Notes under the pieces: generated by a model
Told to the model about the DNA's origin: nothing
The model's database searches: none
Seen by the model: the letters and a program-made list of their open reading frames with translations, nothing else
Origin: Paracnuella aquatica
GTDB lineage: Bacteria; Bacteroidota; Bacteroidia; Chitinophagales; Chitinophagaceae
DNA length: 64,000 nucleotides
Assembly: GCF_003332885.2 (NCBI RefSeq)
Contig: NZ_QOWJ01000013.1
Span: 84,574-148,573 of the forward strand
Reading direction: 5' to 3'
Program-made: the position numbers and the translations under genes
Part shown: in pieces, positions 27,301 to 37,649 of the stretch
Numbering within the stretch: the stretch's first letter is position 1
Layout of the letters: every line of letters begins with the position of its first letter

Positions 27301-29238
27301 TTAAGGAACGATGATTTTTTCCACTACTGTTTCACCGGTCTTGGTATTGGTTACTTTGATGGTGTAGAAACCGGTTTTCAATCCGCTAATGGCGTGGCTG
27401 GCGGTAGTGATGTTGCGGGCCTGCTGCACCACGCGGCCGCTCAGGTCGCTCACCAGTACTTGCTTGGCTGATTCGCCATCGGCAAACACCAGGTTTACAT
27501 TGCCACCCACTGCTGGGTTGGGGTAAATCACCACGCTGCTCTTTGGTGTGTCGCCCATCAAGGAAACAATGTTGCTGTAGGTCGCTTTGCCGTCCAGGTC
27601 AACCTGCAACAAGCGGTACTGCGATACGCCGGGATGCGTGTTGGCATCTTTAAAGCGGTAAGTCAGTGCCTCGGAACTGTTGCCGCCTTCTGCAGCAGAG
27701 AATACAAAGGCTACATCTTTCCACTCATTGCCGGTTTTGCGCTGGAGGTAGAAGCCTTTGTTGTTTTGTTCCTGGGCGGTGGTCCAGGTGAGGTCTACTT
27801 GTTGTTTGTTGGCTTTGTTGCGGGCGGCGGTGAAGGAGGTGAATTTAACGGGGAGCACGGTCGTTATTAGAATATTTGCCTGATTAGAAACTGGTGCATT
27901 TTGCACAAGACAAGCGCCTTGATTGAGATTCAAAGAACTGATATTTGCAAAGCCAACATTCACTGATTTAATTCCAGAGGTCACAAAATCAACATCAACT
28001 AAGAATCGTGCTGTACTACCAGGAGCAACTGAACTAATCGCCGTTTTTAAATCAGTTTCAGGAATGTATTTATTTGTAACACTGCTATAAACATACTGAT
28101 ATGTGTTGCCATCAGGTATTTGATCGTTATTGTTATCAACAGCCACTTTCACTATATATGCTGTCGGATCGGGAGCCGTACCATAAACTACATCATTTGT
28201 AAATACAACCTCACTTAAAGCCACGTTAGTCGGAGCACCAGCTTTTTCTAAATAAGCCAACCGAATTCGGAATTGGGTTAGAGGGTTGCTAAGTGTTTCA
28301 ACTGAAACCGGCGTTTGTAATTCTGTAAGCGGATCACCCGAAACAGCAAGACCAGAACAGCAACCACCTGCATTATCTTCAAATTTGGAAGCGTCGACAG
28401 TAGGTCCGCCACTCCCATTGTTTAAGGATACGTGCCAAGTAAAGACGCGTGTGTAGCTTAATGTAGGAAGTGTTAGGCCTGTATAGGTTTTTAAAAAACT
28501 AAATGGAACAACGAATTCAACACCGTAACCACTTTCTAATAATGATGCGTTGAATAGTTCACCGACATTTACGGTAGGCTGGTTCGACACCTGAACAACA
28601 CTTCCAGGCATATTGTAGCCATCTGCAAGGCCAGTACTTGGACTGGTCATAGGGTCCCCTAATCCAATTATACTCCCAGCAGCAGCAGGTGATTTCTCTT
28701 GATAATAACACATGGTAATTGTTGGGGCAGAATTATTTGTTATTCCAATTCTAACAACAGGCTCACCAGTCCGCATATAACCATCTGCGTTGATATCCAT
28801 GAAGTAGTAAAAACTCATTTGGGTTGTTCCATTAGCTGGCCTTCTGAAATAGAAGTAAATGTTCGTTTTATCAAATGTGAAAGCGAAATATCTCAAATCT
28901 CTAGAACTTGCTTGAGGGTCATCCAAATCAGTACCAACCACATTATTGATCGTTACATCGTCATCATATCCATCTATTTGAACGTTACCAGGGGCAACAG
29001 GAGCTAGATATGGATTATAATTCTTGTAAGCATCAGTCCCGACTGCAGTGTAGCTACCTATAATGTGCGTTTGCCAATCCACTACACTGCCATCAACCGA
29101 AATAGGAATAGGCCCGGCTAAATCCCCTGAATTACCAGTCCCTGTCCATCTCTTTGTGACAGCATTAGGGTCGCATTGTGCCATAAGGTTTGTCATGACT
29201 ACTAATGCAAATAAAATCGAGAGTAAAAGTCTTTTCAT
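27301..29238 (-). CDS. T9SS-sorted secreted protein A
   Basis: A 645-residue exported protein: signal peptide (MKRLLLSILFALVVMTNLMA), a large beta-rich N-terminal region with a calcium-like acidic loop (DINADGYMRTGE) and paired cysteines, then from about residue 465 (VLPVKFTSFTAARN) a module shared with the next two minus-strand genes. The module has an FnIII-like part (QQVDLTWTTAQEQNNKGF) and a C-terminal type A sorting domain (YPNPAVGGNVNLVF ... GLKTGFYTIKV). The first two thirds of the coding sequence are clearly more AT-rich than the module, with a sharp change near 27860. Cargo function is unknown. Confidence 0.88.
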   Translation of the reverse strand: MKRLLLSILFALVVMTNLMAQCDPNAVTKRWTGTGNSGDLAGPIPISVDGSVVDWQTHIIGSYTAVGTDAYKNYNPYLAPVAPGNVQIDGYDDDVTINNVVGTDLDDPQASSRDLRYFAFTFDKTNIYFYFRRPANGTTQMSFYYFMDINADGYMRTGEPVVRIGITNNSAPTITMCYYQEKSPAAAGSIIGLGDPMTSPSTGLADGYNMPGSVVQVSNQPTVNVGELFNASLLESGYGVEFVVPFSFLKTYTGLTLPTLSYTRVFTWHVSLNNGSGGPTVDASKFEDNAGGCCSGLAVSGDPLTELQTPVSVETLSNPLTQFRIRLAYLEKAGAPTNVALSEVVFTNDVVYGTAPDPTAYIVKVAVDNNNDQIPDGNTYQYVYSSVTNKYIPETDLKTAISSVAPGSTARFLVDVDFVTSGIKSVNVGFANISSLNLNQGACLVQNAPVSNQANILITTVLPVKFTSFTAARNKANKQQVDLTWTTAQEQNNKGFYLQRKTGNEWKDVAFVFSAAEGGNSSEALTYRFKDANTHPGVSQYRLLQVDLDGKATYSNIVSLMGDTPKSSVVIYPNPAVGGNVNLVFADGESAKQVLVSDLSGRVVQQARNITTASHAISGLKTGFYTIKVTNTKTGETVVEKIIVP

Positions 29239-29894
29239 TTTGCGACAGTTTTAGTTTAAGTAGTGTATAGATGGTGTTGTTAACCCGCGTTTGAGGTTGT
29301 TCGCAAAGGAGTAGGAAAAGACGGCTATTGTATAGGATGGCTTGGAACAATAATGTGCATAGCGCACAAGGCAGTTAGCTAGGATCGGGATCTATTGATT
29401 GATCGAAATAGTAAAGTGAAATTGTTTAACTGAGGACTTTGGGGGTACGGCTTTTGTACAGAGGAATGATGGAGTAGAATAGATGAGCTAAAGTAATACT
29501 CCTTTTCCACATATGCAAGAGCCTGTTAATTTATTTTATCTACACCCAGGCCTCATTTTTGGGGAAAACGTTTGAAAGCAGTTTCTGTTTCTCGGTGTCT
29601 ACACTTACCATAACATAGTATTAGCGCGGGTTTCAGCACATGGTACAGGCAAAATCACACATCAATGCTGCAACAAGTAGCTAAGGCCGCTGGTGTTTAA
29701 AAAGGATTCAATCCTGGCTGTTATGCGTATGGTAATTGTGGTGGAAGAAGCTTTCTAGAGGTAGTGGATGACTTGTAATTCAGACCGAAAGTAAGGCCTT
29801 TTTATAATCGGGCACAAAAATGTTTTATTTTTTTACCATATAAAGAAAAAGGCGGTCTGAAGACCGCCTTTGAAGTTGAATAACCAACCTTAAA
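29239..29894. other. Long intergenic region between T9SS genes A and B
   Basis: About 650 bases without a gene. A terminator for gene B lies at 29848-29871 (AAAGGCGGTCT paired with its complement, then U-rich on the minus strand). The stretch 29671-29780 can be read with stops as a short degenerate peptide but matches nothing I recognise. The rest is presumed leader and promoter of gene A. Confidence 0.5.
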
Positions 29895-31517
29895 CTATCG
29901 CTTCTTTACAACCACTTTTTCTACGGTGACAGCACCAGTTTTGCGGTCGATTATTTTTACGGTGTAAAACCCACCGGCAAGTCCGTCAATAGTGAGCAGT
30001 GTGCTCGATACCTCGCGGTATTGTTTTACAATACGGCCGCTGAGGTCGCTTACCAGCACTTCGCGGGTGCCGGGCTCGGAGAACAGCAGGTTGATCTGGC
30101 CGCTTTCCGAAGGGTTGGGATAAATGAGCAGCGTACCTACATGGCCAATACCCCTTACTGATTTCACATCGCTATAAGCAAGGGCGCCATCAAGGTCTTC
30201 CTGCTGCAAGCGGTATTGCGACACAGCCTGGAAGGTATTGTTATCAGCATATTGGTAGCGGATGGCCGAGTTGCTGTTGCCATTGGGCGCTTTCGAAGGA
30301 ATATAGGCAATAGTTTCCCAGTTGTTGCCCACTTTGCGCTGGATCTGGAAGCCGGCATTGTTCTGCTCCATCGCTGTTTCCCAACTCAAGTTGATCTGCT
30401 GCTTTTTCTGGTTGTCGCGCTGAACGTTGAATGTTTTGAATTTAACGGGCAACGTCGCTTCTTCACATCCCTCCAAGGGAAAACCTTGAACTGTAATGAT
30501 ATCAACTGCACCATTAGCAAGTGGAGAGTACAAAGTAGCTTCAACAAATAAGAAGCTGCCTTTCAAATCCGCCACAGGGCGGAGTTTCGTTGTTACGGCA
30601 CCTTGGCCAGGAACTAAGATACCAACATTGTCATACAAGCCATCCCCATCATTGTCAAATTCGTTGACCTGCTTATCTGCTGCATCTTTTACTTGGTTGT
30701 TGTTGACATCACGGTACACTTTATAGTCAACAAAAAACGGCCGACAGTTACCGGTGTTGTTCAATGTAATAGTGTAGGCTCGTGGGGTAACCTGGCAGTT
30801 GATAAACCCGGTAATGATGGGCAATGTTGTCGCATCGCAATTGGCAAGCGAAACATTTTTGCTGGCACAAAGTACTTTTTCGTTTTTAACACCTCCCGAC
30901 CAAATATCAGCAACAAATTGATCACTGCTGAGACCGCTGCAAGCGCCAGCTACAGTGAGTTTCAGGCCTCTAACATTAAAGTAAAAATAGTCGCCAAAAA
31001 AGTTCTCAAGCCCACCTGCATTGTTTGGCGTTTCAGCATATATCAGCTGCAGATCCTTTGTAACAACTGGAACAGTTTTGTCACTATAAACGCTGGAAAT
31101 CTTCCACCCCTTTTGCGGCGCCTGGCCTGGGTCTCTTTCCAGTACAACGGTTGCTAAAACATTTCCCAGTTGTTGTTTAGTGGGCGCAGTACCATTTTCG
31201 TTGTAAACAACGGTAGGATATGCGTTGCGATTGTAAATGTGTGCCGTTACAAAACGTACGTTTTTACGATCAATTACTGCTGTAAAATAAAGGTTTACTT
31301 CAGCGGTACAAGTGTTGCCGGTACTGGTGGGCGTGCCTACAACTTCAACGCTAACACCCGACACGCCACAGGCAGTTGCAGGTTTATTGTTACCGTTGTT
31401 ACCATTGCCGTTTCCGTTGCCATTATTGCCGTTACCATTACCGTTGCCCTGGGCAGTAGCAAGCATAGCGGTGAAGACGGCAAGTACCGTCAAAAAAGAG
31501 CGTAGACTTTTTTTCAT
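29895..31517 (-). CDS. T9SS-sorted secreted protein B with Gly-Asn repeat linker
   Basis: A 540-residue exported protein: signal peptide (1-22), a Gly-Asn repeat (about 23-45, GNGNGNNGN units), a beta-rich middle with cysteine pairs and an acidic calcium-like loop (DVNNNQVKDAADKQVNEFDNDGDG), then the shared C-terminal module from about residue 352 (TLPVKFKTFNVQRD) ending in a sorting domain (IYPNPSESGQINLLF ... GLAGGFYTVKI). The N-terminal region is a distant paralogue of protein C next door. Cell-surface or secreted location is inferred from the sorting domain. Confidence 0.88.
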   Translation of the reverse strand: MKKSLRSFLTVLAVFTAMLATAQGNGNGNGNNGNGNGNGNNGNNKPATACGVSGVSVEVVGTPTSTGNTCTAEVNLYFTAVIDRKNVRFVTAHIYNRNAYPTVVYNENGTAPTKQQLGNVLATVVLERDPGQAPQKGWKISSVYSDKTVPVVTKDLQLIYAETPNNAGGLENFFGDYFYFNVRGLKLTVAGACSGLSSDQFVADIWSGGVKNEKVLCASKNVSLANCDATTLPIITGFINCQVTPRAYTITLNNTGNCRPFFVDYKVYRDVNNNQVKDAADKQVNEFDNDGDGLYDNVGILVPGQGAVTTKLRPVADLKGSFLFVEATLYSPLANGAVDIITVQGFPLEGCEEATLPVKFKTFNVQRDNQKKQQINLSWETAMEQNNAGFQIQRKVGNNWETIAYIPSKAPNGNSNSAIRYQYADNNTFQAVSQYRLQQEDLDGALAYSDVKSVRGIGHVGTLLIYPNPSESGQINLLFSEPGTREVLVSDLSGRIVKQYREVSSTLLTIDGLAGGFYTVKIIDRKTGAVTVEKVVVKKR

Positions 31518-31854
31518 ACACGATAGTTTAAATGTGCGATTGGTATAGAAAGAAAAATGAAACGAACCCTTGTGTGGTTAGTGCTAGGAAGGAGTTGTTA
31601 GTTGGCGATTACAAGGGATATAGGGCACATTACCGGTTGGCCGGTATTGAAAAAACTATCAGGACGCAAAGCGGGAGCTTTGATCGTGATGAAGGTTATG
31701 TGAATAAGGGATTAATCGAGGCTTTCAGGGGATAGTGAGTGGGAATTGATGAGGTAAAAGTAGTGCCTTTTTTCAAATGACAAAATATTTTTTATAAAAA
31801 AACAGGGAACACAATTGTGTTCCCTGTTTCATGTATTAAAGCTAAGTACTAACG
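31518..31854. other. Intergenic region between T9SS genes B and C with terminator
   Basis: A perfect 15-bp stem, AAACAGGGAACACAA (31800-31814) with its complement (31815-31829), lies 26 bases after gene C on the minus strand and is followed there by a T-run. No gene is seen in the rest. Confidence 0.75.
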
Positions 31855-33447
31855 TTACTGTACAACCAGTTTCGCCACTTCTACTGTACTGGTCTTTTTA
31901 TCTACCACACGGATGGTGTAGAATCCACCAGCCAACCCTTCGATGGTGAGGGTGTTATCGGCCACCTCGCGGTATTGTTTTACAATGCGGCCGCTCATGT
32001 CGGCAATCATCACGTCGCGGGTGGTTTGCACATCGGCAAACAGCACACTTGCCTTGCCACCTACCGCGGGGTTGGGATACACTACCAGTCCGCTTTGCAG
32101 CCCTACCCCACGTACCGATTTAATTGCGCTGTAAGCACCACGGCCATCGATGTCTTCCTGCAACAGGCGATACTGGGAAATGCCGGCTGCATTGTTGTTG
32201 TCTACAAAGCTGTAGCGCAGTGCATCAGTGCTGTTGCCGCCTTCCGCTGCAGAGAATACAAAGGCAACAGTTTCCCATCCGCCGGTTACTTTGCGTTGCA
32301 CATGGAAGCCTTTGTTGTTTTGTTCCATCGCAGTTTCCCATGAAAGTTCGACCTGCTGCTTATTAGTTGTTTTACGGCCAGCATTGAATGATTTGAAGGT
32401 AACCGGTAATGGTGCTTCTTCGCAGGTGCTGGTAATTACTACGTTGGGCAGCGTTTCCTCACGTACACCCGAAGGATCTGCAGTGAAGGTGCGGATGTTT
32501 GCGATAATCAGGTCTTTACCCACAGTGTTTACTGGGAGTTGCCGTGCCGCTTTATTTTGTGTTGCGCCTGGGAATATTATGAAGAAGTCCTCTGAAAGTC
32601 CACCACCTACTTCAGGCTCACCTGGCTCTACTACACCATTGTTATTTAAGTCAGCAAATACATCGTAAGAAATGTAATAAGGAAAACATCCACCAGCATT
32701 GTTTGCTGAAATTGTGAACGTATTGGGTGTGCTACAAATAATTTCTCCACTTAGTGATGGATCATAATTCTGCTGGGGCGTTTGACAAGTGAACACAGCA
32801 AGGCCAGTATTGGTGCACTGCATATTTTGATTCTGAGCAGCATTGGATCCGGTTACATCTGCAATTAGTCCGAGGTTATTGCAAGGAGTCGTTGTTGTGA
32901 ACACAACATTGCTGATAATAAAATATGTGAACCCGGAAAAACTCTCTAAGCCTGGAGGAATAGGCTCATTCTCTCGAACACGATAAACAGTTAATGTGGC
33001 GTTACCAATACTGAAAGCAGGATTGTTCTCGTTCCTATTATAGTACTGGCTTAGTTGCCAATTACGAACATTCCCCTGGCCTTTATCCTCAATTACAAAA
33101 TTGCGGAGGGCAGCGTTAAGCGCTGATGTAGGCAGCGGGTTGTCAAAATTCAAATTGGCAGGCCGATTAGCTTGCTGCCACAAATGGACATTAAAAAATT
33201 CTTGTCCATTGTTCCGCTCTTTTGCTACAAAATAAATATTGGCGGTGACTGTGCAACCTCCAGAAGCAGTAGCTACACTATTTGTTACTTGAATACCTAC
33301 TTGCTCAACAACGCAAGTATTACCATTACCGTTGCCGTTATTTCCGTTGCCATTACCATTGCCGTTTCCATTACCATTCTGTGCCTGAACAAACGAAAAA
33401 AAGGAAACAAGCAAAAAGAGAAAAGAAAAGCGTAAAGATGTTTTCAT
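31855..33447 (-). CDS. T9SS-sorted secreted protein C with Gly-Asn repeat linker
   Basis: A 530-residue paralogue of protein B: signal peptide (1-22), a Gly-Asn repeat (about 23-43), a cysteine-containing beta-rich region, an acidic loop (DLNNNGVVEPGEPEVGG) and the shared C-terminal module from about residue 345 (PLPVTFKSFNAGRK). The module ends in a type A sorting domain (VYPNPAVGGKASVLF ... GLAGGFYTIRV). The module is closer to that of protein A at DNA level in places, for example around 32233-32268 versus 27683-27718. Function is unknown. Confidence 0.88.
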   Translation of the reverse strand: MKTSLRFSFLFLLVSFFSFVQAQNGNGNGNGNGNGNNGNGNGNTCVVEQVGIQVTNSVATASGGCTVTANIYFVAKERNNGQEFFNVHLWQQANRPANLNFDNPLPTSALNAALRNFVIEDKGQGNVRNWQLSQYYNRNENNPAFSIGNATLTVYRVRENEPIPPGLESFSGFTYFIISNVVFTTTTPCNNLGLIADVTGSNAAQNQNMQCTNTGLAVFTCQTPQQNYDPSLSGEIICSTPNTFTISANNAGGCFPYYISYDVFADLNNNGVVEPGEPEVGGGLSEDFFIIFPGATQNKAARQLPVNTVGKDLIIANIRTFTADPSGVREETLPNVVITSTCEEAPLPVTFKSFNAGRKTTNKQQVELSWETAMEQNNKGFHVQRKVTGGWETVAFVFSAAEGGNSTDALRYSFVDNNNAAGISQYRLLQEDIDGRGAYSAIKSVRGVGLQSGLVVYPNPAVGGKASVLFADVQTTRDVMIADMSGRIVKQYREVADNTLTIEGLAGGFYTIRVVDKKTSTVEVAKLVVQ

Positions 33448-33840
33448 GTTGAAAGTTTGATGTTTTTACAGGTTTAACCGGTTAAATAGGACCATAGGGA
33501 GATTACCGCACCGGCGGCTGTGGGGACTTTGCAGGGATATTGGAAACCTGTACCGGAAAAGGCTCCGGCCAAAACATTCGGGTAACTTTCAAAAGAGTTG
33601 GAACGTGGAGTGGTAAAAAGAAAGCAGCGCCTGATTGTAGCGCCCTGGAAAGGAAGCGCAGCTCGGCCATACCCGCATTCAAAAAATGAGGAAAAAAATC
33701 CTACACCTTAACGACGGGGTTCTTGGATGGGTGCTTTTTTTATACCGAGTTAGCTGCACAAAAAAATTATGCCCCGCATTTCGCAGGGCATAAAAGGTAA
33801 ATAATTATATATGATTGGGGCATTCCGGAAACGAATTGGC
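33448..33840. other. Intergenic region with palindrome and cmk terminator
   Basis: About 390 bases without a gene. A perfect 14-base palindrome TTTAACCGGTTAAA (33473-33486) lies 26 bases upstream of T9SS gene C and may be an operator. TTATGCCCCGC (33768-33778) and GCAGGGCATAA (33783-33793) form the cmk terminator stem with one mismatch, followed by a T-run on the minus strand. Confidence 0.6.
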
Positions 33841-34533
33841 CTATTGTTCACCAATTTTTTGTTGTGCCAATTTCAGCGCTTTTTGAAACTGTTCCCTGTG
33901 GGTCAGTCGGGTATTGTCCAGCACTATGGCGTCGTCGGCTTTTCGGAGCGGACTTACCTCGCGGTGCGAATCAATGTAATCTCTTAGCTCAAGGTTATTC
34001 TTTACCTCTTCCAGCGTAACGTTCGGGTTTTTGGCATACAATTCCTGAAACCGACGCTCTACCCGAACTGCGTTGTCGGCGGTCATAAAGATTTTCAGCT
34101 CTGCCTCCGGAAAAACCACCGTGCCGATGTCGCGGCCATCCATGATGATGCCTTTTAATTTGCCCATTCTTTGCTGTTGGGCTACGGCAAACTTCCGCAC
34201 TTCGGCTATCGCAGCTACTTCGCTTACTTTCTCGGCTACCACCAAGTCGCGAATCACGTACTCCACGTTCTCGCCGTTGAGGTGCATTTCCGACTGCTTG
34301 TGTGCCGGGCTGTATACAAACTCGAGGCTGATGTTTTCCAGTGCTTCATGAACCGCGTCGTCATGCGACCAATCGACGTGGTTACGCAAAAAATACAGCG
34401 TGATGGCCCGATACATTGCGCCGCTGTCCACATACACATAGTCCAAAGCTGCGGCCAGCTCTTTGGCCAGTGTGCTTTTACCGCACGATGACCAGCCGTC
34501 GATGGTGATGATGATTTTTTTATCCTGTTGCAT
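33841..34533 (-). CDS. cmk: (d)CMP kinase
   Basis: Phosphorylates CMP and dCMP with ATP in pyrimidine nucleotide metabolism. The 230 residues match the family (E. coli 227): P-loop GWSSCGKS (13-20), CMP-binding YVDSGAMYRAITL, the DGRDIGTVVFP loop, and the lid region RRFQELYAKNPNVTLEEV followed by RDYIDSHREVSPLRKADDAIVLDNT. I start at ATG 34533, which begins MQQDKKIIITIDG; the longer frame upstream overlaps the terminator of clpC. Confidence 0.96.
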   Translation of the reverse strand: MQQDKKIIITIDGWSSCGKSTLAKELAAALDYVYVDSGAMYRAITLYFLRNHVDWSHDDAVHEALENISLEFVYSPAHKQSEMHLNGENVEYVIRDLVVAEKVSEVAAIAEVRKFAVAQQQRMGKLKGIIMDGRDIGTVVFPEAELKIFMTADNAVRVERRFQELYAKNPNVTLEEVKNNLELRDYIDSHREVSPLRKADDAIVLDNTRLTHREQFQKALKLAQQKIGEQ

Positions 34534-34602
34534 CTTCGGCAAAATTGCTGACAAATTTATTAACCACAAACGGTGTGGAAAGATTACAGGAAGGCATAAA
34601 AA

Positions 34603-34627
34603 AAGGCTGCCCCAACGGGACAGCCTT
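34603..34627 (-). terminator. Terminator after clpC
   Basis: AAGGCTGCCCC (34603-34613) pairs with GGGACAGCCTT (34617-34627) with one mismatch, and a T-run follows on the minus strand, 21 bases after the clpC stop. Confidence 0.88.
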
Positions 34628-34647
34628 ACAATTATTGTCATTCCTGC

Positions 34648-37167
34648 TTACGACTCGGCGGTTACCGGACGCTGCAGTTCAAAAGTGATCTTGCCAGCCT
34701 CCTTATCCAGCCCGGCGATCAATACATCGCCTTGCTTGATATTCATGTTGAGGATCTCCTCTGCCAGCGGATCTTCCAGGTATTTCTGGATAGCGCGGTG
34801 CAACGGGCGGGCACCAAACTGACTGTCATAGCCTTTTTCGGCAATAAAGTCTTTGGCCTCGCCGGAAAGTTCCAGCGAGAAACCCAGGTTGTTGAGGCGC
34901 TTCATCACACCTTTCATCAGGATGTCGATGATCTCGAAGATGTTTTCTTTGCTCAGAGAATTAAAGATGATCACATCGTCGATCCGGTTCAGGAACTCAG
35001 GCGAGAAGGTACGCTTCAGTGCTTTTTCAATCACTGCTTTATTGTTCTCATCCGCGTTCTGAATGCGGGCTTGTGTGGCAAAACCAACCCCTTCACCAAA
35101 GTCCTTCAATTGGCGCACACCAATGTTGGAGGTCATGATGATCATGGTGTTTTTGAAATCCACCTTGCGGCCCAAGCCGTCGGTCAACTGGCCATCATCC
35201 AACACCTGCAACAGGATGTTGTAAATATCGGGGTGTGCTTTTTCGATCTCGTCGAGCAGGATCACGCTGTATGGCTTGCGCCGTACCCTTTCGGTAAGCT
35301 GGCCGCCTTCTTCGTATCCTACATATCCCGGAGGCGCACCAATCAGGCGGCTTACGGTAAATTTCTCCATGTATTCCGACATGTCGATGCGGATCAGCGC
35401 ATCTTCCGAGTCGAACATATGGCGGGCCAGTGCACGGGCCAGCTCGGTTTTACCTACACCCGTAGGGCCAAGGAATATAAAGGTGCCGATCGGCTTTTTC
35501 GGATCTTTCAAACCAACGCGGTTCCGCTGGATGGCTTTTACCACTTTGGTAATGGCCTCGTCCTGCCCTACTACCATGCCTTTCATTTCGTCGGACATTT
35601 TGCGGAGCTTTTCGGTTTCGGCTTCCACCATGCGGCGCACCGGAATGCCGGTCATCATCGAAATCACTTCGGCAATTTCTTCTTCACCAATGGGATAGCG
35701 TTTGTGCTTGCTTTCTTCTTCCCACTGTGCCTTAGCTTTTTCCAGCTCTTCACCCAGGCGCTTTTCAGTGTCGCGCAGGGCTGCAGCTTCTTCAAACTTC
35801 TGGCTTTTCACCACGCGGTTTTTCTCCACTTTAATATCCTCGATCTTTTTCTCCAGATCCAAGATATTTTGGGGCACGTTGATGTTTTTCAGGTGCACCC
35901 TTGCTCCTACTTCGTCCATCACGTCGATGGCCTTGTCAGGCAGCAGGCGGTCGGTAATGTAGCGGTCGCTCAGCTTTACGCAGGCAAGGATCGCTTCATC
36001 ATCGTAGTTTACGTTATGGTAATCTTCGTACTTCGATTTGATGTTGTTCAGGATCTGTATGGTGTCATCCACGCTTGGCGGATCGATCATCACTTTTTGG
36101 AAACGGCGATCCAGCGCACCATCTTTTTCGATGTACATGCGGTACTCGTCCAACGTGGAGGCGCCGATGCATTGGAGCTCGCCGCGGGCCAGTGCCGGCT
36201 TAAAGATGTTGGAAGCATCCAGCGAACCCGATGCACCGCCGGCGCCCACAATGGTGTGGATCTCGTCGATGAACAGGATCACGTCACGGTTTTTCTCCAA
36301 CTCGTTCATGATCGCCTTCATGCGTTCTTCAAACTGGCCGCGGTACTTGGTACCGGCAACTAAGGCTGCCAGGTCCAATGAAATAACGCGTTTGTCGAAC
36401 AGCACCCGGCTAACCTTACGCTGCACAATGCGCAGCGCCAGGCCTTCCACGATCGCGGTTTTACCCACACCGGGCTCACCAATCAAAATGGGGTTGTTCT
36501 TTTTACGGCGGGATAAAATTTGCGATACCCGCTCGATTTCTTTTTCGCGGCCCACAATAGGGTCCAGCGTGCCGCTTTCGGCCAGCTTGGTAATGTCGCG
36601 GCCAAAGTTGTCCAGCACGGGTGTTTTGCTTTTAGCAGCACCAGACTGGGAACGTTTCTGTTGCGAATACTTTTTTTCGTCGTCAAAATCGTTGTCGTCT
36701 TCTTCCTGGTATTCGGCTCGGGCGTCGTTCGATTTTACCATGCCTAATTCTTGTCGGAACAGATCGTAATCCACGTCAAACTGATTTAAGATTTGAGTAG
36801 CAATGTTTTCTTTGTTCTTTAGAATTGAAAGCATCAGGTGCTCGGTTTCCACGGTGGGGCTCTTTAATGCTTTCGCTTCCAGAACGGTTACGCGTATCAC
36901 CTTTTCGGCTTGCTTGGTCAGTGGCAGGCTGTTGATGTTGGCAATGTTTTTACCGGTTTTATCTTTTACAGCCAGCTCCACTTCTTTGCGCAATTCGTAA
37001 AGGTCTACATTAAAGCTTTTCAAAATTCGCACCGCGGTATTGTCGCCCTCGCGGATCAGGCCCAGAAGCAGGTGCTCGGTGCCGATGAAATCATTACCCA
37101 GCCGGAGGGCCTCCTCCCTGCTGAAGGAAATGATCTCTTTTACCTGCGAGGAAAAATTATTATCCAT
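34648..37167 (-). CDS. clpC: ATP-dependent Clp protease ATP-binding subunit ClpC
   Basis: A HSP100 unfoldase that feeds ClpP and supports protein quality control. The 839 residues contain two Clp N-terminal repeats (1-145, with [15 protein letters not shown] and [11 protein letters not shown]), AAA+ domain 1 with GEPGVGKT and [15 protein letters not shown], a UVR-like coiled middle domain ([16 protein letters not shown]) and AAA+ domain 2 with GPTGVGKT and [17 protein letters not shown] short C-terminal tail follows. The middle domain and N-terminus mark it as ClpC rather than ClpB. It diverges from the STAS gene. Confidence 0.96.
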   Translation of the reverse strand: MDNNFSSQVKEIISFSREEALRLGNDFIGTEHLLLGLIREGDNTAVRILKSFNVDLYELRKEVELAVKDKTGKNIANINSLPLTKQAEKVIRVTVLEAKALKSPTVETEHLMLSILKNKENIATQILNQFDVDYDLFRQELGMVKSNDARAEYQEEDDNDFDDEKKYSQQKRSQSGAAKSKTPVLDNFGRDITKLAESGTLDPIVGREKEIERVSQILSRRKKNNPILIGEPGVGKTAIVEGLALRIVQRKVSRVLFDKRVISLDLAALVAGTKYRGQFEERMKAIMNELEKNRDVILFIDEIHTIVGAGGASGSLDASNIFKPALARGELQCIGASTLDEYRMYIEKDGALDRRFQKVMIDPPSVDDTIQILNNIKSKYEDYHNVNYDDEAILACVKLSDRYITDRLLPDKAIDVMDEVGARVHLKNINVPQNILDLEKKIEDIKVEKNRVVKSQKFEEAAALRDTEKRLGEELEKAKAQWEEESKHKRYPIGEEEIAEVISMMTGIPVRRMVEAETEKLRKMSDEMKGMVVGQDEAITKVVKAIQRNRVGLKDPKKPIGTFIFLGPTGVGKTELARALARHMFDSEDALIRIDMSEYMEKFTVSRLIGAPPGYVGYEEGGQLTERVRRKPYSVILLDEIEKAHPDIYNILLQVLDDGQLTDGLGRKVDFKNTMIIMTSNIGVRQLKDFGEGVGFATQARIQNADENNKAVIEKALKRTFSPEFLNRIDDVIIFNSLSKENIFEIIDILMKGVMKRLNNLGFSLELSGEAKDFIAEKGYDSQFGARPLHRAIQKYLEDPLAEEILNMNIKQGDVLIAGLDKEAGKITFELQRPVTAES

Positions 37168-37259
37168 TTGAAGTCCTTATGTTTCGTGTGTAATACAATT
37201 ATAACGAATAAATTTGACCGGGGGTTTCACAGTATTTGTTAACCTTTTTTCCGCTCTAT

Positions 37260-37643
37260 ATGGATGTCAAAACCAGTACCAAAGAAAAATTTCATGCCAT
37301 TAGTGTTGCTTCTGAACACCTAACTGCTAATATGGCAGCGAGCCTGCACCAGCAACTGCAGCCTTTGCTGCAACAGGATGTGCGGAACGTTGTGCTGAAT
37401 ATGGAACAAGTGGCTGCACTGGATGAAGATGCAGCCGAGATGCTGGTAAAGTTACAACAGCATTTTTACGAACAAAATGCCTCCTTTGTTGTTTGCAGCC
37501 TGCAGCCCCCAGTGGAAGAATTTTTAGACAAAACCGACCTGTTGGAACTGATGAATGTAACGCCCACCGAAAGCGAAGCATGGGATATTGTGCAAATGGA
37601 AGAGATTGAACGGGAACTCCTGGGCGACGAAGAAAACCTGTAA
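37260..37643 (+). CDS. STAS domain protein (anti-sigma factor antagonist-like)
   Basis: A 127-residue protein with a STAS fold: VLNMEQVAALDEDAAEMLVKLQQHFYEQNASFVVCSL is the typical strand-helix phosphoacceptor region. The loop residue normally serine or threonine reads aspartate (ALDED), so classical SpoIIAA-type phosphorylation is doubtful. It is followed 6 bases later by a kinase-fold gene and then RNase Z. I start at ATG 37260 (MDVKTSTKEKF); an ATG-less extension upstream is less likely. Partners are not identified. Confidence 0.8.
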   Translation: MDVKTSTKEKFHAISVASEHLTANMAASLHQQLQPLLQQDVRNVVLNMEQVAALDEDAAEMLVKLQQHFYEQNASFVVCSLQPPVEEFLDKTDLLELMNVTPTESEAWDIVQMEEIERELLGDEENL

Positions 37644-37649
37644 CCCGTG

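Noticed and set aside
29671-29780. Possible remnant of a recombinase or other gene between T9SS genes
   Set aside because: A few codons look gene-like but stops interrupt every frame and no motif is convincing.
31370-31450. Short tandem repeat in the T9SS gene considered as CRISPR or satellite
   Set aside because: It is a GGN-AAY coding repeat for the Gly-Asn linker, without spacers, and in frame.
34732-36363. 543-codon open frame on the plus strand opposite clpC
   Set aside because: It lies entirely antisense to a well-conserved ClpC and has a composition rich in Phe, His and Val, typical of a codon-bias shadow.
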